Below are positions 57,362-64,000 of a DNA stretch of 64,000 nucleotides, one piece after another. Source of the stretch: Brachypodium distachyon (lineage: Eukaryota > Streptophyta > Magnoliopsida > Poales > Poaceae); assembly GCF_000005505.3 (NCBI RefSeq), contig NC_016133.3, forward strand, positions 40,575,237 through 40,639,236, given 5' to 3'. The notes under the pieces were generated by a model. The model did no database searches and was not told the DNA's origin. It worked only from the letters and a program-made list of their open reading frames with translations. The stretch's first letter is position 1. Every line of letters begins with the position of its first letter. Made by a program: the position numbers and the translations under genes.

Positions 57362-57377
57362 GTTTGAAGTGGTCATT

Positions 57378-60209
57378 ATGGTGAAGAAAACCACACAGAA
57401 AGGTTATGGTATAGCTGGGTGCCCATCAAGTTCTGAACTTCCAGAAAATAATGCAAGGCAGAAATTCCGTTTAGGAGATATAACATGGGTTAAGCATGGT
57501 AGCTCCTCATGGTGGCCAGCACAGGTACGACCGTACGAGGCACACCTTCGGAGCACTTCGTATTCCAATTCATAGAGTATGGTTCTCATAGATGCCTGTG
57601 AATATACCCATTGCTTTGCACATGTGCATAAAATAGAATGCTGGACAGATGACTGTATCTGTAGTAGAGCAATTATATCAGTCGTGCATGAGTAAGATGA
57701 ACAGTTTGCAATATCCAGTGCCACGACATTTGTACTTGTATGGTGTGAAGACAAAACAAAGTAGGCTTTTGCAAACCGGTACTTGTTCTTGATCCTAGAG
57801 CTTCCGATGCATATAATTTCAATTTCTGATTTCAAGGTCATCGATGAAGCATCTGTCAGTAGCAAGCCCAAGAAGAAGACCGGCCATGATGCCCTAGTTC
57901 GTTTGTATGGCACATGTGAATAGTAAGGCTCCTATCAACATGTTAAGCCATTCTTCTCTTTCTAGTGCTGATAATCTTTATGATAAAGGTTAAATGTTTT
58001 CATTTTTTTATTTTCAGCGTTTATGTTGACCCTTGGAAGTCTAACATGGAATTTGAAATGGTATGCACATCTTCTATCTCATAACTCATGAGGATGCTGA
58101 TAGGGGATGAGCAGAAAACTCACTGAACTGAAGTAACCAAACCAAACAAGCTGAATTGATGCATGTATAATTGTATATAATTTTCACAATAATTTGATAG
58201 ATTTTATAAATATAATATGTATTCATGATAAGAAGTCATCAGAATTGTATTTAATCATAATATGCTTTGTAGTAACTATTATAACATACTGATACCAATA
58301 CCACAGTTCAAACTTCACACATATTGTAGGATTGTACAGGCAAAGCATCCATTTTATTGTATTAATCATTTTGTAGTTTGGTTAACAGTTTTTTTTATTA
58401 CCAAAATTGCCATGTTAACCAAATACTCACCCTGTTTCACTACTTTTGTGCTGCTGTTAGTAGGTTTATAAATGATTCGGGTTACTTGTTTAATCTACTT
58501 TGGTTTTGTAGCTTCCAAGAGAATTACTCCCTCCGATCCATAATAACTTACTTTGTACTAAATTCCCGACACTTATTATGGATCGCAGGGAGTAGTTTCT
58601 TATATCTTTGAAGGAAACATGAATGATATCCCTAATCCTTGTGATATTTCTCATATGAGCTCATCGTATGTAGATTCTGAAGGAAGAAAATAAGACTGCC
58701 AGGGAAGCATTCCATGAAGTGCTTCAGAAGGTAGGCAATCTCCTTGCGTTGCACATGTATTAATTAAAAAAATTGGTAGAGGTTGTTGTGAACCATGTTT
58801 AATCCCACAAATGCAGGAGCTCTCTGGTTTTAAGTCGCCCAGTGATTATGACGAGGAAGGAGCTGCCAACTCAAAAGGTGCATTTTTTTTTCCTGGAGAA
58901 TCTAATATTCACACGTACAAGTTCTGTATATTCAACATGGTGGTCCTTTTGGGCAATGATTTGACCATTCATTTCATCCCTTTTTTTGTTAGTAATGATT
59001 ACTGTCGATACTGATATGTTTATGTTTCTGAAATCATGTGATCTCAGAACATCTTGTATGGAGTAGTATCAGTTCCCATTCAATATTGCTAATTGAGTCT
59101 CAGAAACAAACATGCAAAATCACTTGTGCTTATTTTTTCCTGAATCAAGTTCTAATTTCACTTGTCATAAATAAAACAATTTTATTTTTCTTCAGTTGCA
59201 CATATCTAAGTTTTTATTTTTCATATGGCATCACCAAATTGACGACAGCCAAGACCGCTTCTAGGAAAGTCAGAAAGCAAGAAGGCTTAAAGCGATCTGG
59301 CCATGGTAGTCTAAAAGAATTAGCAGGCTCTGAGCCGGAGCAAGAAGTTGGGAGCAATGCAACAACTAGAGTTGCTGTTCGGGGAGGAAGAAAGCCGAAA
59401 GGTGGGAGACAATCAAGTCCTCTTGATAAGGACCAAGGCATCGATAAAGCTTCGAGTGAAGTTTGTGCCGAAGGTTTAAGAGATAAGACACAGAAGCAAG
59501 TTTCTGCTGTGCGAGATAAAAAGGGTCGTATGGAAACACCAGGAACATCAGTGGTCGAAGGATCAAGAAGATCAGGCCGTACCAATGCAAAGAAATATTT
59601 TGACACAGCTGAGAACAGCACATCACAACTCCATCATACAAGTGCAAGTGAAAATGCAGCTGAAGTAGGAGATATAACATCAGAGAATCAAAGTGAGCAC
59701 AACAATGGTTCAATGGCAGATGCAACTCACCGAGAAATAAAAGCCATGGTGAGGGATATACTGTTGGGGGACATCATAGCCAGGCAACATGCTGCTGAAA
59801 TGGCCTATGTAGATGAAGTGATCTATGGAATTTGTGATGCTACTGAGCAAAATGTGGTTGATGGTACTGCTGCTGATATAGAGGGTGGGCGAGGCGTCAA
59901 GCGAACCGGTAGTCAACTTGAGGCTGATTCAAGTAATGTTACTCAGAGAACTAGAAAAGGGAAAGCGAAAAAACAGGGAAACAGTCCTAACTCTTCTCCT
60001 GTAAGTCGATATCTACTCCACACTTGTGAATCCAATGTCAAATTCCATACTCTAATTTAACCAAACTCCACCAGAGCAGGGATGCAGCGATGGAAGGGTC
60101 GGAGCAACGTAGGACACGCCAAATCAAGATCATGCAGAGCCTAGGTCTGATTGCTCCATCAGGATCTCCGTTCGGCAAAAATGGATTGGTCGCAACCACC
60201 CATCAATAA
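57378..60209 (+). CDS. PWWP-domain protein
   Basis: Seven coding exons: 57378-57524, 57837-57922, 58018-58060, 58674-58730, 58817-58877, 59249-60000 and 60075-60209. All GT-AG introns agree in phase, giving 426 residues. The PWWP domain is near the N-terminus (about 30-115): LGDITWVKHGSSSWWPAQ (32-49, SWWP being the family's PWWP variant), then VRLYGTCEYVYVDPW. PWWP domains read methylated histone tails and bind DNA, so a chromatin role is expected. The long exon 6 is Lys/Ser/Glu-rich and disordered, with basic stretches (RTRKGKAKKQG) suited to nuclear import. A conserved-looking tail has QRRTRQIKIMQSLGLIAPSG. I start at 57378 because a GTG-led extension upstream has no support. Intron 3 carries a Stowaway MITE. 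It appears intact. Confidence 0.88.
58527..58592. mobile_element. short Stowaway MITE in the PWWP gene
   Basis: TA duplications at 58525-58526 and 58593-58594. The arms are CTCCCTCCGATCCATAATAA and the complement of TTATTATGGATCGCAGGGAG. Only 66 bp, so internally deleted. It lies in the intron between coding exons 3 and 4. Confidence 0.88.
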
Positions 60210-61381
60210 TTCCAAGCTGCTCGCTAGGACCTATACTAGATTTTCATTTTGCAAGCACACTATTGGCTTCTGTATGGAAACACCTATGTATGGTTCCTGT
60301 CCTGATCTACTAAAGTAGTTTACATTGCTGTTTCCTTTGCAGGAGAATTAGCCGAGTTTATCTGATGCGCCATTGGACCTGTATCAGCAAAAAAGATGAG
60401 TCGTGGCGGCTCAGTGTTGTACCAATTGAATCTTTGCACACGCATTACCAAATTATTAAGTTGGACTAAATTGTTTCCGTGCGTGGGCTACAATGTCTCG
60501 TTACGACAGTGAGACGGTGGCATGAGTGACTCAATGCCACACTGGTAAAGGCAAATAGTGCATGCAAAGTTTCAGTACAGCAGCATTGCCAATCCAGCAA
60601 TACCCAGTGTTATTGCTTGGCCCTTGCAGATTCAGTCAAGAGCAAGCAGCAGTATAGATGGCCGCCTGACCGGTGTAATGATCTTCCTTCTAGTACCACC
60701 TAGGAAGTCCATAGCGGCGTTGAGGCCGTCAGTGAGACTGTTTTGTCTTCCCAAGCAACTCATAACGGTAGCACTACAATAGAGATGGAGGGCCTGTCGG
60801 CAAACTCGGCATGATGTCACGACTACAGAAAAGTTCCTGCGCTCCATTGAAGGGTCAAAGGTGTCCCGTGTGTCGTGCTGCAAGGCGTTGGCGATGTCAG
60901 CTCAGGGCGGAGCAGAAAGGATTGATCGCTAGAAGCGTTTCCGCTCAGCAGTGTACAGCAAGGGAAACGAATCTACCGCGCACCTATACTTGCTCACTCC
61001 GATCCATATAATAATAACATATAATAATAAGTATAGCTGACTTAGTACAAAATGTAATAATTCAGCATTTGGTGCGACAATAATCCTTTTGGCGATAGTG
61101 CACTGCACGTGCACCAGGTGTGTGTACATATATGCGTCTAGATTATATATACCGGAGTACTCTTCTACGTAGGCTGTGTTTGGGACAGTTCTAGCTCTCG
61201 GAGTTGGTTGAGCAGATCTTTCTTAGTTTCACTTTTTCTGGAGCTGGAGTAGGTCATTCTTAGCGTATGCTTGCTAGTGATGAAAGTTTTCCGACTGTAC
61301 CATGTCCTTTCGCGTTCAAAACCGGAGAGCTATTGTGTTTTGGTTCGTAGGAGATTTGTCCTACTACGCGTGGGTCGTCAG
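60210..61381. other. PWWP 3' region and spacer
   Basis: The first few hundred bases should be the PWWP 3' untranslated region. Around 60996-61060 there is a one-armed Stowaway remnant (CTCCGATCCATATAATAATA, then CTGACTTAGTACAAAATG). No gene is seen. Confidence 0.45.
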
Positions 61382-62164
61382 TGACGGAGCCCCATCAGGA
61401 AGAACTCCCGGGAAGAGGCGAGCCCGGGAAGCCTGCCTCGAGAAGATGACCCCTAGCGAAACTAAAGCTAAGTGCCGAGTACAAGATGCTCCCGGGAACC
61501 CCGGTCCCAGGAAGCCGAAGGAACGTCTCCCGGCAACTAGCAGGTGCGCTAGCCGGGAAGGTGCACCCCAGCAACCCGCGCTCGGGCATGCAGGCGGGAC
61601 CCGCAGAACAGTGAAGATAGGACAAGACGGCCGGCGCAGTGCATTTAATGCACTGACATGAGTCTTATCGGCAGGCCTAATCTTGCTGAGCAAGGCTAGG
61701 GCGACTACCCTACGAACTATTTTTTCTACCGTGTACAGTGGACTGGGCCCTGCATGGCGTCCAGCGCGGATGAGTAAAATTGTATTCCATGCGGCCGTGA
61801 CACGCGTCTAGGGGACGTGTCACGCTGCATGCATAGGCACCTGTGGTATCCCCTTGTATATAAAAGGAGGACTAATGCCACCGGTAAAAGGGTTCAGTTC
61901 AGTAGAACATAGCACAGCGAACATACTAAGTAGCCAACCCGGAAACTCTCCGGGTGATCTGTACGCACTCAAATTTGTGAATATAACTCAGAGCAGGACA
62001 TAAGGTATTACGCCTCCGTGTGGCCTGAACCTGGGTAAAAATCTCTTGTGTCTACACTTCGTGTCTATCGCCACGCCGGCGATCGCCGGAGCGATCACCT
62101 CACCCTCCACCGAACCAAAAAGGGGGTGCTCGTCATCCCCGGTGCCGGAGACCGTGCTCCGACA
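61382..62164 (+). mobile_element. probable solo LTR or LTR fragment
   Basis: It starts TGACGGAGCCCC and ends GTGCTCCGACA, so the ends are near-inverted (TGNCGGAGC). A promoter TATATAAAA lies at 61857-61865, and GAACCTGGGTAAAAATCTCTTGTGTC near the 3' end is typical of grass LTRs. The inverted repeat CGTGACACG / CGTGTCACG (61796-61804, 61816-61824) sits about 33 bp before the TATA box. No 5-bp target duplication matches (GTCAG against ATTTT), so the left boundary may be truncated or the flanks rearranged. It has no internal genes. Confidence 0.6.
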
Positions 62165-63747
62165 ATTTTTGATCTAGCAACTTGTTATTTAGCACTTATT
62201 AGGCCTGATTTTTGCTAGAGGTGGTGACATTTTCCGATGAGTTTGTTTTGATGAATGGTTCTCTAGCATCACACACTAGTTTTGTGTTTTTGATATTTTT
62301 CCTTGCAATGTGGCGCCGAAACATTAGTTGGACCTTTTGCCTTGGGAAGAGTTTATTCTAGCCACATCATGTTGAATGATTTTAGTTTCTCTCTCTATTG
62401 GTCGGTGACCCAAGCGGCTCTCTAAAACCTCGTTTTTTATGAAAAAAGCAGGAGCATTGCCATTCACTAATGAGAGGAGAAGTCAATATTTACAAGAAAA
62501 CGTCTTGGAAAAGAGTCAAGGCGCACAGCCCCACAAAACAAAAGAAAACTACTACACTCTGGGACGATACAACGCAACCGGGCTAATTTCATTAGCCGCC
62601 CACAAAAAAAACTTGAAACCCTCCTGAGCTTTGTATGCAACTTCCTCTTTTGTTACGTTTGTGCAGGTTTGACCTTTTACGACTGTTTCACTGGAGGAAG
62701 AAATGGCGTGATAAGTATCCGATGAAATGTTTATTTTTATGATGGTGGTTTATATTGCTCGGGGTTGTTATTTCAGTTTATTTGGTCCGGGTGTACCATC
62801 CTTACTTCAAAAGAAGTCAATTCGTTGATTAAATTTAAAGGAATTTTCTGTTCATCACATCTTCCATAATAACCAAAATGGCAAAATTATTCTTAGGATG
62901 CATTTGTTTTTTTAATGAATTTTATTGTTCTCTTAGCCTCAGTTGCTTACTGTTGAATTTAAAAGGTAAATTTCCCTTGCTGCTGTTCCAGTTTTGGCGA
63001 GGAGAAAGACATGGGTAAATTTCCCTTTGCAACTTGGGCACTTGGCCAAGGAGTAGTAAAAGAGAAGAAATGAGGTCCTCGGCCAATGCCCAGCATACGA
63101 ACAATGAAATGTGACATGTCCCGGGCAGCCACTACTACTCTCTTTGCCCTGTAAGGTCTCAACTTTCTTTTCCTTCCTCTGTGCCACAGTCTCCTCTCCT
63201 GCCGCGTCTCGAGGGGACACGCCACACAGATCTCGGGTAACTTGTCCCGGCCTCGGTTCATCGTTGGAGTGTGGTGTGGATGGAAAAGGCTGTGGCTCCA
63301 TGCATCCATCCAGCATTTTTACTGCACCAAAAAGCTCGAGGAATTTTGACCACTGTTGGGGAGCGCCTACTCTTTTTACAGTTTTCGAAAATAACAAAAA
63401 GGAGTACTCTCTTGCTACTGCCAGACCAGCCGTTTGTCTCGTACGCTTGTCTTGACCGAAGTGTTTACTTCAGCAGGAGTACTTCTACTATACCACTCGT
63501 TGCCTCATGTACAGGGAATGTGTAGTACTTCCTCCATTTCAGTTTACCGGGCCGTTCTCTCTCTTCACCGCAACCAAGGAGAGCGATATGTGACTAAGCG
63601 AAGCGCGTCCGAGCGACCTTGAAATTCGTCCAGATCTGTTGGCCGCTGAATTAACTGACATGCAAGGCTTGAGTTTCCCACAATAAAAATAGCGATCCGT
63701 GGCAATTCTGTGATCTGCGGCGTCTAACGCGAGCATCCACATCAACC
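62165..63747. other. intergenic, no gene recognised
   Basis: Mostly AT-rich with GC-richer DNA at 63100-63320. One-sided Stowaway-like ends (ACTTCCTCCATTTCAGTTTA) occur near 63528. Short open frames on both strands lack domain or composition support. Confidence 0.45.
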
Positions 63748-63966
63748 ATGGCGAAGATGTCCTCCGTTCCTGCCATGGCCACTGCGCCGGAAGTAGAATC
63801 CTCTGAGCCTGCCATGGCCGCGACGGCGGCGGCGGCGGCTGCAGCAGCGTCCTCCGAGCCTGCCATGCCCGCGGCGGCGTGCTGCTGCATGCTGGGCTGC
63901 TGGCTGGAGGTAGGAGGAGGCGCGTGCAGAAAGAGGAGGCAGGGAGGCCGCGCGCATGAAGAATAG
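63748..63966 (+). CDS. hypothetical alanine-rich small protein (weak)
   Basis: A 72-codon frame starts with a strong context (ACCATGGCG). It encodes repeated SSEPAM blocks, an alanine tract and a Cys-rich ACCCMLGCW segment, ending RRQGGRAHEE. The Ala tract is a GCG/GCA repeat and the minus strand is open too, so the frame may be an accident of composition. No family is recognised. Confidence 0.25.
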   Translation: MAKMSSVPAMATAPEVESSEPAMAATAAAAAAAASSEPAMPAAACCCMLGCWLEVGGGACRKRRQGGRAHEE

Positions 63967-64000
63967 GCGAGGGGCCGCGCGTGCTTGAGTTAGTTAATTA

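Noticed and set aside
57369..57377. GTG-led start nine bases upstream of the PWWP ATG
   Set aside because: Non-ATG initiation is unsupported; ATG at 57378 follows a normal acceptor and short leader.
58811..59014. Open frame reading through PWWP exon 5 into the next intron
   Set aside because: A clean donor GTGCAT at 58878 and acceptor before 59249 restore the frame; the read-through part is low-complexity intron.
63528..63560. Another Stowaway MITE
   Set aside because: Only one arm is visible; no matching inverted arm or TA duplication was found.
1..64000. tRNA or rRNA genes
   Set aside because: No cloverleaf-like segment or rRNA core motif was seen; the primer-binding sites only reflect complementarity to a tRNA 3' end.

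Overview
The window is plant nuclear DNA, almost certainly from a grass. The genes have canonical GT-AG introns, coding regions are GC-rich, and Stowaway, Tourist, hAT and Mutator-type small elements are dense. Two large Ty3/gypsy elements and patatin, SCNM1, STE20-like, DnaJ and PWWP genes of plant type are present. The repeat spectrum (Stowaway ends CTCCCTCCG, a TGTCGG-type gypsy LTR, an antisense 'putative gypsy type transposon' gene) fits a large-genome pooid grass such as a Triticeae species. The species cannot be fixed from the sequence alone.

Layout. 1-14386: a Ty3/gypsy element of the Tat type on the minus strand, cut by the left edge. It carries decayed gag-pol and an extra intron-containing gene running antisense to pol. 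That extra gene is split by a 3.38-kb solo LTR (929-4310). 14387-36014 is a gene island: an intronless BLUS1-like STE20 kinase (15989-17650, +), a six-exon patatin-like lipase (21027-23361, -), a three-exon SCNM1-like splicing factor (25554-27777, -) and an intronless DnaJ/zinc-ribbon/AT-hook protein (33308-34471, +). Between them lie MITEs, two poly(A) retroposons, a Mutator-like element and a 1.2-kb 22-bp minisatellite with higher-order structure. 36020-49446: a structurally complete second copy of the same gypsy family on the plus strand, with both LTRs and a perfect TGCAG target duplication, but inactivated by many stops and frameshifts. 49452-53457: two more Mutator-like elements with perfect 9-bp target duplications; one carries a beta-catenin-like protein 1 fragment (Pack-MULE). 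53458-60209: a decayed membrane-protein-like fragment, a hAT-type MITE and a PWWP-domain gene (57378-60209, +). 60210-64000: flank, a probable solo LTR (61382-62164) and a weak alanine-rich ORF.

The five host genes look intact and are not an operon or obvious pathway; they act separately in blue-light-type kinase signalling, lipid hydrolysis, RNA splicing, J-protein/chromatin function and histone reading. Most of the remaining sequence is transposable-element derived. I found no tRNA, rRNA or CRISPR. The least ordinary items are the conserved exon-intron architecture and internal minisatellite of the antisense gene in both gypsy copies, the Pack-MULE gene capture, the higher-order minisatellite, and a 24-base G run beside the SCNM1 first splice donor.
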